Assembly: GCF_022026395.1 (NCBI RefSeq)
Contig: NZ_CP041767.1
Coordinates: 885,001-949,000, forward strand
Length of the DNA stretch: 64,000 nt
Source of the DNA: Brevibacillus brevis
Lineage (GTDB): Bacteria > Bacillota > Bacilli > Brevibacillales > Brevibacillaceae
Direction of reading: 5' to 3'
A model generated the notes under the pieces. That model did not search any database. It saw only the letters and a list, made by a program, of their open reading frames with translations, and was not told where the DNA came from. The translations under genes and the position numbers were made by a program. The first letter of the stretch is position 1, and each line of letters begins with the position of its first letter. Below are positions 45,002 to 53,382 of the stretch, in pieces.

Positions 45002-45604
45002 ATGCCAAGCCATACGACCATCCAACCGAAGATTTTGTATTACGGAACCCCCGTTGTCCTGTTGACGACTGAAAATGAAGATGGAACAACAAACATCAGT
45101 CCCATCTCATCGTCATGGGCGTTAGGAAATTTTGTCATTCTGGGACTCGGATTTGGCTCGCATGGATTGGAAAATTTGCGTCAGCGGCCGGAGTGTGTTA
45201 TCAATTTGCCGGATGCCTCGATGTGGCAGCAAGTGGAAGCGTTGGCTCCGCTAACAGGCCGCAATCCCGTACCCGCCTACAAAGAGGAGCTGGGCTTCCG
45301 CTATGAAGCGGATAAGTTTCAGGCAGCCAATTTGACTCCTGTTGATTCTAATATCGTTCGTCCAAAGCGAGTAGGAGAATGCCCGCTTCAACTCGAAGCA
45401 GTGGTCCGCACCATCCGTTTTCCGGAATATGCCGACATGTTTGCGATCGTGGAGACAGAAGTGCGTCAGGTTCATGCAGACAAACAAATTGTACAAAGTG
45501 CTCATCACGTGAATCCTCAAGCATGGAATCCATTGATCTACAACTTCCGTCATTATTTTGGTCTAGGTGATCAGTTGGGAAAAACATATCGATCGGAAAC
45601 GTAG
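45002..45604 (+). CDS. flavin reductase-like domain protein
   Basis: 200 residues from ATG 45002, nine bases after AAAGGAGG; the ATG at 44996 is too close. The segment PVVLLTTENEDGTTNISPISSSWALGNFVILGLGFGSHGLENLRQRPECVINL is the FMN-binding split-barrel typical of flavin-reductase-like proteins (YwrF, DIM6/NTAB). Members reduce flavin or bind FMN with unknown substrate. It ends before a terminator. Confidence 0.82.
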   Translation: MPSHTTIQPKILYYGTPVVLLTTENEDGTTNISPISSSWALGNFVILGLGFGSHGLENLRQRPECVINLPDASMWQQVEALAPLTGRNPVPAYKEELGFRYEADKFQAANLTPVDSNIVRPKRVGECPLQLEAVVRTIRFPEYADMFAIVETEVRQVHADKQIVQSAHHVNPQAWNPLIYNFRHYFGLGDQLGKTYRSET

Positions 45605-45610
45605 AACGTC

Positions 45611-45638
45611 AAAAACGCCAAGTTTTTGGCGTTTTTGT
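45611..45638 (+). terminator. intrinsic terminator
   Basis: AAAAACGCCAA pairs with TTGGCGTTTTT across a three- to four-base loop. Confidence 0.75.
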
Positions 45639-45664
45639 ATTCAGTATGAAAAATATGGTATATT
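45635..45664 (+). promoter_or_regulatory. promoter of the XRE-deformylase pair
   Basis: TTGTAT (45635-45640), 18 bases, TATATT (45659-45664). The -10 box overlaps the start of the palindrome at 45662. Confidence 0.45.
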
Positions 45665-45678
45665 AGGTGTTGCCTAAT
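45662..45678 (+). promoter_or_regulatory. operator candidate for the XRE regulator
   Basis: ATTAGG TGTTG CCTAAT is a perfect inverted repeat overlapping the -10 box, well placed for autorepression. Confidence 0.55.
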
Positions 45679-45714
45679 AAAATTAGTTAATACCAAAAAA
45701 TACGGGGTGAAAAG

Positions 45715-45957
45715 ATGCTTGTCTGGATGTTGCGAAAAGTAATGGCAGAAAGAGGAGTTTGGACGGGGGCCGCTTTAGCAAGGCTGTTAAAAGAGAGAGC
45801 AAATTACAGTTTGTCTCCAGCCTCCATCAGTGCTTTACTAACCAGTCAACCCAAACAAATGAAAGCCGAGACACTTGATGCACTCTGTACTGCTCTGGAA
45901 TGTACACCAAATGACTTGTGGGCGTATACACCGCCTAATAGAGTGAAGGGAGCATAA
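45715..45957 (+). CDS. small XRE/Cro-type helix-turn-helix regulator
   Basis: 80 residues. A single Cro/C1-type domain (MLRKVMAERGVWTGAALARLLKERANYSLSPASISALLTSQPKQMKAETLDALCTALECTPNDLWAYTP), of the HTH_26 group. A GGGGTGA site precedes ATG. It lies four bases before a peptide deformylase gene, so the two are cotranscribed; the palindrome at 45662-45678 is its likely target. Confidence 0.85.
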   Translation: MLVWMLRKVMAERGVWTGAALARLLKERANYSLSPASISALLTSQPKQMKAETLDALCTALECTPNDLWAYTPPNRVKGA

Positions 45958-45961
45958 AAAT

Positions 45962-46477
45962 ATGGCAGTGAAACAGATTTTGCCTTTTGGAGACCCAATC
46001 TTGCGTAAAGTAGCCAAGCCAGTGGATGAACTGAATGCGAAAACGTTCAAGCTACTGGACGAAATGGCTGAAACCTTATATGCCACGGACGGCCGTGCTG
46101 GCCTTGCCGCACCTCAAGTAGGCATTCTTCGCAGGGTGGTTGTCATGGATTGCGGAGATGGATTAATTGAGCTCATTAATCCAGAAATCATAGAAAAGAG
46201 TGGCGAACAAATCGGAATGGAAGCTTGCTTATCTTTTCCTGGTTACTTTGGCAATGTTAAGAGAGCCGAGCATGTAAAGGTAAAGACGTTGAACAGACAA
46301 GGCGAGGAAATAATTCTTGCAGCAGACGGATTCCTTGCCGTTTGTATGCAGCATGAAATCGATCATTTAGACGGAATTTTATTTGTGGATCATGTTCAGG
46401 AAAAATGGCTGTATCATGAAAAAACAAGGCAAAAAGTCGATTTGCTGGATGTGATCCGCTTAACAAAAAAGACCTAA
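45962..46477 (+). CDS. def: peptide deformylase
   Basis: 171 residues. Motif I GLAAPQVG (47-54), motif II MEACLSFPG (Cys89) and motif III QHEIDHLDG (His131, Glu132, His135) give the metal site. The usual EGCLS is EACLS here, with Ala for Gly. The enzyme removes the N-formyl group from new proteins. Pairing with a small XRE regulator suggests that this is a second, regulated copy rather than the housekeeping one, which normally sits with fmt. Confidence 0.92.
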   Translation: MAVKQILPFGDPILRKVAKPVDELNAKTFKLLDEMAETLYATDGRAGLAAPQVGILRRVVVMDCGDGLIELINPEIIEKSGEQIGMEACLSFPGYFGNVKRAEHVKVKTLNRQGEEIILAADGFLAVCMQHEIDHLDGILFVDHVQEKWLYHEKTRQKVDLLDVIRLTKKT

Positions 46478-46575
46478 CAAAAAGGCGTACCGTCTCCATA
46501 CGGGAAATATGATAGTAGAAGGCCGTTTGTTCCGGATATCTGAAGAGAGCGGCATTTTTACGTGGAGGAACATAC

Positions 46576-47307
46576 ATGGAACAACTACTGATAGGTAGCT
46601 TTCTTTCTGCCATGGCTACTGGTGTGGGCGCCTTGCCTATCCTTTTTTTCAAATCGGTATCACATCGATGGCGGGATATATTGCTGGCGTTCACGGCAGG
46701 AATTATGGTGGCTGCCTCGACATTCAGTCTGATCCCACAGGCACTTCAGAGCGCGCCATTTATTATCGTTTGTTTGGGAGTGCTTACCGGAACATTGTTG
46801 CTTACGGTGTTGGAAAGCATCGTCCCGCATATCGATTTGGAGCATACGAGAATCAACATTTCGATGGATTCGCAATCGCTGCTGATCTTGTCTGCGATTA
46901 CCTTGCACAATATTCCAGAGGGCTTGTCCGTTGGCGTGAGCTATTCGAGTGAACAGTCTGGCTTGGGTGGCCTGATTTCTTTTGCAATCGGTCTGCAAAA
47001 TGCACCAGAAGGCTTTCTGGTGGCACTTTTTCTGATCAATCAAAAGGTCAGTCGCTTCAAGGCGTTTCTTTTGGCAACGATGACCGGAGCAGTTGAAATC
47101 GTCTCTGGGATCTGTGGCTATTATTTAACCTCTGTTGTTCACGGGCTGGTGCCATACGGGCTTTCCTTTGCCGCAGGCGCGATGTTGTTCATCGTTTACA
47201 AGGAGCTCATCCCCGAAAGCCATGGAGATGGTCATGCTCGATCTGCGACTTTTTCGTTTATCCTGGGACTTTTGGTCATGATTGGACTAGTTCAGTCGTT
47301 TGGATGA
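46576..47307 (+). CDS. ZIP family divalent metal transporter
   Basis: 243 residues, about eight hydrophobic segments. Metal-binding helices are clear: LSAITLHNIPEGLSVGV and FAIGLQNAPEGFLVAL; the second has Asn where many ZIPs have His. ZIP proteins take up zinc, iron or manganese. Start ATG after GGAGGAACATAC. The monocistronic gene is followed by motAB. Confidence 0.88.
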   Translation: MEQLLIGSFLSAMATGVGALPILFFKSVSHRWRDILLAFTAGIMVAASTFSLIPQALQSAPFIIVCLGVLTGTLLLTVLESIVPHIDLEHTRINISMDSQSLLILSAITLHNIPEGLSVGVSYSSEQSGLGGLISFAIGLQNAPEGFLVALFLINQKVSRFKAFLLATMTGAVEIVSGICGYYLTSVVHGLVPYGLSFAAGAMLFIVYKELIPESHGDGHARSATFSFILGLLVMIGLVQSFG

Positions 47308-47398
47308 GCGGTTTTTTTCAAAAAGCCTCACAAGTGAGAGCAAAAATTCCGAAACCATATATAGATAGATTTCGATTATGGAAGTAGGGAGTGTCACG

Positions 47399-48214
47399 AT
47401 GGAAAAGTCTACCTTGATAGGTATAGTTTTAGGTATTGTCGCAGTAGTAGTCGGGATGATCTTGAAGCATGCAAGTCCGATGGCATTACTGAATCCAGCA
47501 GCATTTATGATCATCATCGTAGGTACGATTGCTGCCCTTTTCAACGCATTTCCCATGTCGGAAATCAAGCGTATTCCTGCCCTTTTCAAGATAATTTTTA
47601 AAGAAGAAAAGCTCCCTGAAAAAAGAGAATTGATCGGTCAGTTTATGAACTGGGCTTCCATCGCTCGTCGCGAAGGATTGCTTGCACTGGAAAACACTTC
47701 TGATGAGATTGAAGATCCATTTCTGCGTAACGGCATGAAGATGATTATTGATGGTGGGGAACCGGATTTTGTTCGCGATGTTCTGAATGAAGAAATTCAC
47801 GCCATTGAAGAACGCCATCAGGCAGGGGCACTCGTCTTTAGCCAAGCGGGAAGCTACGCTCCGACACTCGGGGTATTGGGTGCGGTTGTGGGTCTGATTG
47901 CCGCCTTGGGTAACTTGAGTGACATCGATGCATTGGGTATATCGATTGCGGCTGCGTTCGTAGCTACCTTGCTCGGTATTTTCACGGGTTACGTATTATG
48001 GCACCCGTTCGCAACCAAGCTCAAACGGAAATCAAAGGCAGAAATTGAAATCAAAAAAATCATGGTCGAAGGATTGCTTTCCATTCAAGCAGGTGTATCC
48101 CCGACTGCGATTGAGCAAAAGTTGCTGGTTTACATTCCATACCAAGAGCGTGCGGAAATGAAAGAAGAAATGAAGGAAGAGAAGAGGGAGGAAGGAGCTG
48201 CGGTAAATGGCTAA
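47399..48214 (+). CDS. motA: flagellar motor stator protein MotA
   Basis: 271 residues from ATG 47399. Four transmembrane segments with the MotA signature AGSYAPTLGVLGAVVGLIAALGNLSD and the long cytoplasmic loop (KEEKLPEKRELIGQFMNWASIARREGLLALE). It forms the ion channel of the stator with MotB. The C-terminus is Glu/Lys-rich. It overlaps motB by 8 bases. Confidence 0.94.
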   Translation: MEKSTLIGIVLGIVAVVVGMILKHASPMALLNPAAFMIIIVGTIAALFNAFPMSEIKRIPALFKIIFKEEKLPEKRELIGQFMNWASIARREGLLALENTSDEIEDPFLRNGMKMIIDGGEPDFVRDVLNEEIHAIEERHQAGALVFSQAGSYAPTLGVLGAVVGLIAALGNLSDIDALGISIAAAFVATLLGIFTGYVLWHPFATKLKRKSKAEIEIKKIMVEGLLSIQAGVSPTAIEQKLLVYIPYQERAEMKEEMKEEKREEGAAVNG

Positions 48215-49016
48215 GCGACCAAAGAGACATGCTCATCATGAAGAGCATATGGACGAGTCTTGGCTAATTCCATACGCGGACTTGCTCACCCTTCTGCTCG
48301 CTTTGTTTATCGTGTTGTTCGCCTCTAGCGAGATGGATGCGAAGAAGTTCGACCAAATGGTTCGGTCCTTCAGCGTTGCAATCAACGGCGGTACGGGAGT
48401 CATGAACTACCCAAGCCCGGTACCGCTAGACCCGCAGCTTCAGCAGCAAACCTTGCACAAAGGCGCACAGGAAGCAGAAAAACAGAAGACAGAAGAAGAA
48501 AAGCGTCTGGAAGAAGCGGTCCGCAAAGAGACAGAGGACTTGAAAAAGCTACAGACAAAGCTGGACGGATACATTCAGCAAAACAAGCTGCAGGACAAGC
48601 TCCAGACCAAGCTGACCGAAGAAGGACTGCTGATCACCATTTTGGACAATGCGTTGTTTGACTCCGGTAAGGCCGATCTGAAACCGGAAGCGAGAAAGCT
48701 TGCGAGTGAAATGGCAGCGATGCTGGTGCCTCACCCGAAAAAAGTGACGGTAACTGGTCATACGGACAATGTGCCGATTCGCCGTGCTGAGTTCCCCTCC
48801 AACTGGGATCTCAGTGCCAAACGTTCCGTTAACTTCTTGAAGGTGCTTCTGGAAAACAAAAACCTCGACCCGACGAAGTTCAGCGCGACAGGCTTGGGAG
48901 AATACCATCCGGTAGCGCCGAATACGACGGCAGAAGGCAGAGCGAAAAACAGACGGGTAGAGGTAGCAATCCTGCGTGATCTGGCCTCTCCACCGAAAAA
49001 TACTGTGAATCCGTAA
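48207..49016 (+). CDS. motB: flagellar motor stator protein MotB
   Basis: 269 residues. Single transmembrane helix with the ion-carrying Asp (SWLIPYADLLTLLLALFIVLFASS), a linker with a coiled-coil (about 85-135), then an OmpA-type peptidoglycan-binding domain (VTGHTDNVPIRRAEFPSNWDLSAKRSVNFLKVLL ... AKNRRVEVAIL). Sequence around the plug resembles proton-type MotB more than sodium-type MotS, but I did not test this. Confidence 0.94.
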   Translation: MAKRPKRHAHHEEHMDESWLIPYADLLTLLLALFIVLFASSEMDAKKFDQMVRSFSVAINGGTGVMNYPSPVPLDPQLQQQTLHKGAQEAEKQKTEEEKRLEEAVRKETEDLKKLQTKLDGYIQQNKLQDKLQTKLTEEGLLITILDNALFDSGKADLKPEARKLASEMAAMLVPHPKKVTVTGHTDNVPIRRAEFPSNWDLSAKRSVNFLKVLLENKNLDPTKFSATGLGEYHPVAPNTTAEGRAKNRRVEVAILRDLASPPKNTVNP

Positions 49017-49018
49017 TA

Positions 49019-49055
49019 AAAAGGATAGCTTCCTCTGGAGGCTATCCTTTTTTGT
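49019..49055 (+). terminator. motAB terminator
   Basis: AAAGGATAGC pairs with GCTATCCTTT, followed by TTTGTTTTTG. Confidence 0.8.
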
Positions 49056-49075
49056 TTTTGTTTATATAGTAGCTG

Positions 49076-49286
49076 TAGTGGAGGGGAAGAAGCCCATTTC
49101 CAGTCTACGCTTCGGCCTACGCCCCGCAAGGGGTTAGACTGTCCGCTCCGAAATAAATAGCGGGAGCGCTTCAAAAGTAGAGTTTCGAGGATGTATTCGC
49201 AGAGGTTGAAGCTGAAAACCCCCGCCATTTATTTCCCCGCTTGGTAGGGCTCCAGAGGCGCTAGGACTGGAAATGTGCTTCTTCCC
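49076..49286 (+). ncRNA. palindromic ~211-nt structured element, copy B
   Basis: Terminal helix of 22 bp (49084-49105 with 49265-49286, one mismatch), inner helix AAATAAAT (49151-49158) with ATTTATTT (49227-49234), and GCTTCAA (49168-49174) with TTGAAGC (49206-49212). It is a close relative of copy A, and where the inner helix differs (G to A on one arm) the other arm has the matching change (C to T). TAGTGGAG precedes the terminal helix as in A. A 7-base direct repeat AGTAGCT flanks it (49068-49074, 49288-49294), which could be a target duplication. Confidence 0.6.
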
Positions 49287-49372
49287 AAGTAGCTAGTGTT
49301 TACAACTTGAGAGTAGCATTCAAGAGGTTTATTCCTTTATTAAAAAAGAAGGTGGAATCACAAAAGTTCGCA

Positions 49373-49587
49373 GAGGAAACAGGAGAAATAAGCGAAGATC
49401 TTTGGACACACCTACCGAGGCGCAGTGAAAAAAAGAGAAACTGCCTTTAGCGTCCACCTCTGAGACACATCCTGAACAGTCGACTTTGGACGCGGTTTCG
49501 CTATTTTTCACGGAGCCGGGCACCCCATGCTCCCGCGCAGGTGTTCCAAGAATCTGAGCGTTTTCTCCTGTTTCCTCCCCACCACAA
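49373..49587 (-). ncRNA. palindromic ~215-nt structured element, copy C
   Basis: Perfect 16-bp terminal helix GAGGAAACAGGAGAAA (49373-49388) with 49562-49577, inner helix GTGAAAAA (49425-49432) with TTTTTCAC (49504-49511), and GCGTCC (49450-49455) with GGACGC (49488-49493). On the minus strand it shares GGCTCCG, AATAGCG, CAGGATGTGTCTCAGAGGT and CGGTAGG with copy B. It is convergent to copy B, 86 bases away, and ends four bases before the HxlR-type gene stop. Confidence 0.55.
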
Positions 49588-49590
49588 CAG

Positions 49591-49971
49591 CTAAACAGAG
49601 TTCTCCCCCAATTCCAGCTTCAACTGCCCCATCCGCATTTCGCCCCACTCATACATCATTTCCACAATGGGCAACAAAGTCATCCCCAGCTCCGTCATGG
49701 AATACTCCACGCGAGGAGGGACCTCCGGGTATACTTCCCGGTGAACAATCCCGTCTTCGATTAGCTCTTTTAACTGATTCGTCAGCATTTTATGTGTAAT
49801 TTTTGGGAATAGCCGTTGCAGCTCACTAAAGCGATGCGGGCCTTCTACCCCTAAATGCCACAGGATCACGACTTTCCATTTTCCGCTGAACATAGACAAG
49901 GTCAGCTCCTTGGAACAGGTAAAATCACCGTTTTTTATTTTTTCTAAGGTTTCTTTCCGCAAATCGGACAT
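49591..49971 (-). CDS. HxlR-family transcriptional regulator
   Basis: 126 residues. Winged helix of the HxlR type: [78 protein letters not shown]. The N-terminal Cys is at the place where redox sensors such as YodB and HypR sense quinones or disulfide stress, so a redox role is possible but unproven. Divergent from the alpha/beta hydrolase gene that begins at 50184. Confidence 0.88.
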   Translation of the reverse strand: MSDLRKETLEKIKNGDFTCSKELTLSMFSGKWKVVILWHLGVEGPHRFSELQRLFPKITHKMLTNQLKELIEDGIVHREVYPEVPPRVEYSMTELGMTLLPIVEMMYEWGEMRMGQLKLELGENSV

Positions 49972-50183
49972 AGTTTTCTCCTCACAATTCTATCTTCGAT
50001 GCAACAGCTCTAGCAAAGCAAGCCTTCTTATGTTGCGCCTCGTTTCCTTCCATCATAAACCGTGCAGGATGATTTTTCATTGAGTTTTCCGGTTCATCTT
50101 GACAGCGTTCATGAAAATGAAGATAATAATCATAATAACTAAGTAAACAACTCGGAATAGTAAAAATAAAAGAGGTGAGTTCT

Positions 50184-50993
50184 TTGGAACGGATTTTACA
50201 AATACCTAGCGACACGATTTCGTTGACAGCTACCTTGCATGAACCTACATGCACAACAGGCAAGACCAGAGTGAAGTACCCGTTGGTTGTCATTTGCCAT
50301 GGCTTTATCGGCAGTCGGATTGGTGTGAACCGCTTGTTTGTAAAAGCTGCCAGAGAATTAGCTTCACACGGTTTTGGCGTACTGCGCTTCGATTACGGAG
50401 GCTGCGGAGAAAGCGACGGCGATTATGGAGCAGGTGGTTTGGACGTCCTGCTTGCGCAAACACGAGATGTTCTCGACCATGTTTTTACGCTGGAACAGGT
50501 AGATCAGGAGCGTGTGTGCCTGTTAGGGCATAGTTTGGGTGGTGCAGTCAGTGTATTGACAGCGAGCCAGGATAGACGAATACACTCGCTCATCCTATGG
50601 GCACCGGTTGCACGTCCCTTCGATGATATCGTTCGGATCGTGGGGGAAAAGGAATACAAGGAAGCACTTTCCTACGGTAAAACGGATCATTTGGGCTACG
50701 GATTGGAGAAGCGCTTTTTTCAGTCGCTGGGTACCGCTCTTCCGCTGCGTCAAGCCAAGCAGTTTGAGGGAGATGTGTTAATCCTGCATGGCAATCGGGA
50801 TGATGTCATTGCAGTGGATGCCATGTTCCATTATGAGCGAGAGCTGCATTTGCGGAGACGGGGGAGCTGCGAAACAGAAGTAGTTGTAGGGGGAGATCAT
50901 ACCTTTTCCTCGGCGGACAGCTACAAACGCTTGATTGGGAGTACGAAGAGCTGGTTGAATCGACTGCTTGAGAAGGAGACGGTCGCGGTATAA
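50184..50993 (+). CDS. alpha/beta hydrolase (serine aminopeptidase/esterase-like)
   Basis: 269 residues from TTG 50184, seven bases after AGAGGTG; a GTG at 50175 lies inside that ribosome binding site. Features: VVICHGFIGSRIGVN, nucleophile elbow LLGHSLGGAV, LILHGNRDDVI with the Asp, and VVVGGDHTFSS with the His. The family includes lipases, cinnamoyl esterases and thioesterases; substrate unknown. Divergent HxlR neighbour suggests stress-linked regulation. Confidence 0.82.
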   Translation: MERILQIPSDTISLTATLHEPTCTTGKTRVKYPLVVICHGFIGSRIGVNRLFVKAARELASHGFGVLRFDYGGCGESDGDYGAGGLDVLLAQTRDVLDHVFTLEQVDQERVCLLGHSLGGAVSVLTASQDRRIHSLILWAPVARPFDDIVRIVGEKEYKEALSYGKTDHLGYGLEKRFFQSLGTALPLRQAKQFEGDVLILHGNRDDVIAVDAMFHYERELHLRRRGSCETEVVVGGDHTFSSADSYKRLIGSTKSWLNRLLEKETVAV

Positions 50994-50994
50994 G

Positions 50995-51031
50995 AAAAAG
51001 GGATGGCCCTGATGACGGGCTATCCCTTTTT
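50995..51031. terminator. bidirectional terminator
   Basis: AAAAAGGGAT (50995-51004) pairs with ATCCCTTTTT (51022-51031), with inner GGCCC/GGGC, between convergent genes. Confidence 0.8.
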
Positions 51032-51490
51032 GGCGATATTGGCTTTGATTTCGTTCAAGAGCCCGCGGCAACCCGCATTCACCAGGTCATACACATACGT
51101 GAATCGCCCCGTATAATAAGGGTCCTCCACGTTTTGTTCCTGGGCAGAATCGGCAAAGTCAAGCAGGCGGTACACCTTTTTCCCTGACGGCGCCATCTGC
51201 TTGAGTGCGGACAAATTTTCCTCATCCATGCAGACGATATAGTCGTACTCCGAGAAGTCCTGTGTGACAATTTGGCGAGCACGCAGTGTATCATGCGCAA
51301 TCCCATTTTCGGTCAACACCTTTTGTGTACCTTTGTGAGGGGGTTCACCTGCGTGCCAGCCACCAATTCCCGCTGAATCGATAGATACTTCCCCTGCCAA
51401 TCCCTCCGCCTCTACGAGATGGCGAAATACAGCTTCGGCCATGGGCGAGCGGCAAATATTGCCCAGACAAACGAACAAAACGGTTGTCAT
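51020..51490 (-). CDS. low-molecular-weight protein tyrosine phosphatase
   Basis: 156 residues from ATG preceded by GGGAGGAACGTACAT on the minus strand. The P-loop VCLGNICRS (C-x5-R) and the general acid motif VEDPYYTG are present, giving a complete active site. B. subtilis homologs are YfkJ and YwlE; YwlE dephosphorylates protein arginine, and the P-loop residue after Cys-Leu-Gly distinguishes them. Here CLGNICRS looks like the tyrosine-specific YfkJ type. Confidence 0.9.
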   Translation of the reverse strand: MTTVLFVCLGNICRSPMAEAVFRHLVEAEGLAGEVSIDSAGIGGWHAGEPPHKGTQKVLTENGIAHDTLRARQIVTQDFSEYDYIVCMDEENLSALKQMAPSGKKVYRLLDFADSAQEQNVEDPYYTGRFTYVYDLVNAGCRGLLNEIKANIAKKG

Positions 51491-51558
51491 ATGTACGTTC
51501 CTCCCTTCCTGTGTGTGATGCTTCTGTATGTTAGAATACCATAAGGAGGCCATTTACA

Positions 51559-53382
51559 ATGAAAACATATCTGTACCGCATACGTTTTGTCGTGGCTGTC
51601 ATTGTTGTCACCATTTTACCGATTATCGTTACCGGAATCGTATTGGTAAAATCGGCAGAGCAGGCTTTACTGGAGGAAAAGAAACAAAAGCTAATCGCCA
51701 TCACACAGCAGCTGGATTTTGCGCTGTCGAAAGATTTTGACACAATCGTCGTGGAAGCTGGTTTAGAAAAGGCGGAAAAAGAGCACAAGCTCCAAGCATT
51801 AAACGAGGAAATGCAAGCGCTTACAGATCGGATCGCTCTAGCCCACCCGGGAATTGGCGTCGGCTATTATTCCGCAGCTCTCGATTCCATCGTGACGTAT
51901 GGACCCAGCAGTGAAATGAGCTTGTACATAGGACAATCAATTAGCGAAACCCATCCGGGTCGCAGTGTCATGCAGACGCGGCAGATTGATGTAGTAATCG
52001 GCGAACAAGTACGTGGCAACATCATGAACGCCATGGTTCCACTCATTCGCAATGATCAAGTGATCGGCTATGCTTGGGCGAATGAGCTCATGTCTACGAT
52101 TGATATACAACTCGCGGGAATGCGACAAAGCATTTATGCGATTTTGGGCATTGGCTGTATGATCGCAGCAGCGGCCAGCGGTTTGCTCGTCCATCGCTTT
52201 GAAGTGATTCTGTCAGAGATCAAGTCAGGGCTAAAGCGGCTTAGCCAAGACCTTTCCTTTCGATTAAGGAGAATGGACGGAGAGCCTGGAGAAATTACAG
52301 GTGCGATCAACAATCTGGCGAGTGACTTGCAGACTAGCCGTAGCCGTACGGAGACTATCATGAATAGTATGGACAGTGGGGTCCTCGCGTTGGATCAGAG
52401 CGGGCACCTGATTGCATGGAATGAGACAGCGATACATATGATTGGCTTCTCGTCCAGTCGAGCAAAGGGGATGCATTTCACGGAAGTTTTTACAGAGAGT
52501 GAGGCTCTCCTTCATATCCTGTTGGATACGCTGCAAAACGGTCAAGCTATCCGGGATGCTATGTGGCGCCATCAGCATCGGGACAGGGGCGTGCTCTGGC
52601 TAAAGGTCAGCTCTTCCATTTGGAAAAATACGGTAGATGAAGTACTGGGGGCTATCGTCGTGCTGGAGGATCGCACACAATGGCGGAGGATGGAGTCAAG
52701 GCTGGCTCAAGCTGAGCGGCTTGCGGTCATAGGTGAGTGGGCGACTAGCATTGCCCATGAGGTACGCAATCCGTTAACGGCCATCAAAGCCTTCGCCCAG
52801 ATCATCGAGGAGGAATGGCCAAAAGATCATGAGTCTCGGGAATACACAGGGATTATTGTGGAGGAAGTCGAGCGTTTGAACCGTTTTGCTGACGAGCTCT
52901 TGTTATTTTCTCGTCCCAATGAAGAGTCGAATGTACCTGTGCGCGTGCAAGAGGTAATCCAGCATACGCTCAAGCTGATGGAACATGTCGAGGGCTTTAG
53001 CGGAGTGATTGTGGAGCTTGTGTGTAACGAGGATATTCCTGCCGTGATGTCTTCGCCAGAGTTGTTAAAGCAGGTGTTTTTGAATATATTGCACAATGCA
53101 CTGCAAGCAAAGCCTACGGAAGGTCGTATCCAGATTGAAATCAACAACATAAATAATGATGTGCATGTCCAGGTAACGAATGACGGTCCGCCTATTGCGG
53201 AAGAAAATCTGCTGGCTATATTCGAACCGTTTTTCACGACAAAGCAAACAGGTACGGGACTGGGACTGGCGATCTCCCAACGGATTGTGCAAGCGTATGG
53301 CGGACATATTGTTGCTCAAAATACCCCCGAAGGCGTTTGTTTCACCGTCGTACTGCCGATTCGGGCAAAAGGAGGATTGTGA
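51559..53382 (+). CDS. sensor histidine kinase (AtoS-like)
   Basis: 607 residues. Two transmembrane segments (about 9-29 and 190-212) bracket an extracytoplasmic sensor; then HAMP-like, PAS (TIMNSMDSGVLALDQSGHLIAWNETAIHM), HisKA with phospho-His in SIAHEVRNPLTAIKAFAQII, and HATPase (NILHNALQA, NDGPPI, GTGLGLAISQRI). Its stop overlaps the regulator's ATG by one base. By context it senses a short-chain acid for the AtoE-type transporter. Confidence 0.9.
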   Translation: MKTYLYRIRFVVAVIVVTILPIIVTGIVLVKSAEQALLEEKKQKLIAITQQLDFALSKDFDTIVVEAGLEKAEKEHKLQALNEEMQALTDRIALAHPGIGVGYYSAALDSIVTYGPSSEMSLYIGQSISETHPGRSVMQTRQIDVVIGEQVRGNIMNAMVPLIRNDQVIGYAWANELMSTIDIQLAGMRQSIYAILGIGCMIAAAASGLLVHRFEVILSEIKSGLKRLSQDLSFRLRRMDGEPGEITGAINNLASDLQTSRSRTETIMNSMDSGVLALDQSGHLIAWNETAIHMIGFSSSRAKGMHFTEVFTESEALLHILLDTLQNGQAIRDAMWRHQHRDRGVLWLKVSSSIWKNTVDEVLGAIVVLEDRTQWRRMESRLAQAERLAVIGEWATSIAHEVRNPLTAIKAFAQIIEEEWPKDHESREYTGIIVEEVERLNRFADELLLFSRPNEESNVPVRVQEVIQHTLKLMEHVEGFSGVIVELVCNEDIPAVMSSPELLKQVFLNILHNALQAKPTEGRIQIEINNINNDVHVQVTNDGPPIAEENLLAIFEPFFTTKQTGTGLGLAISQRIVQAYGGHIVAQNTPEGVCFTVVLPIRAKGGL

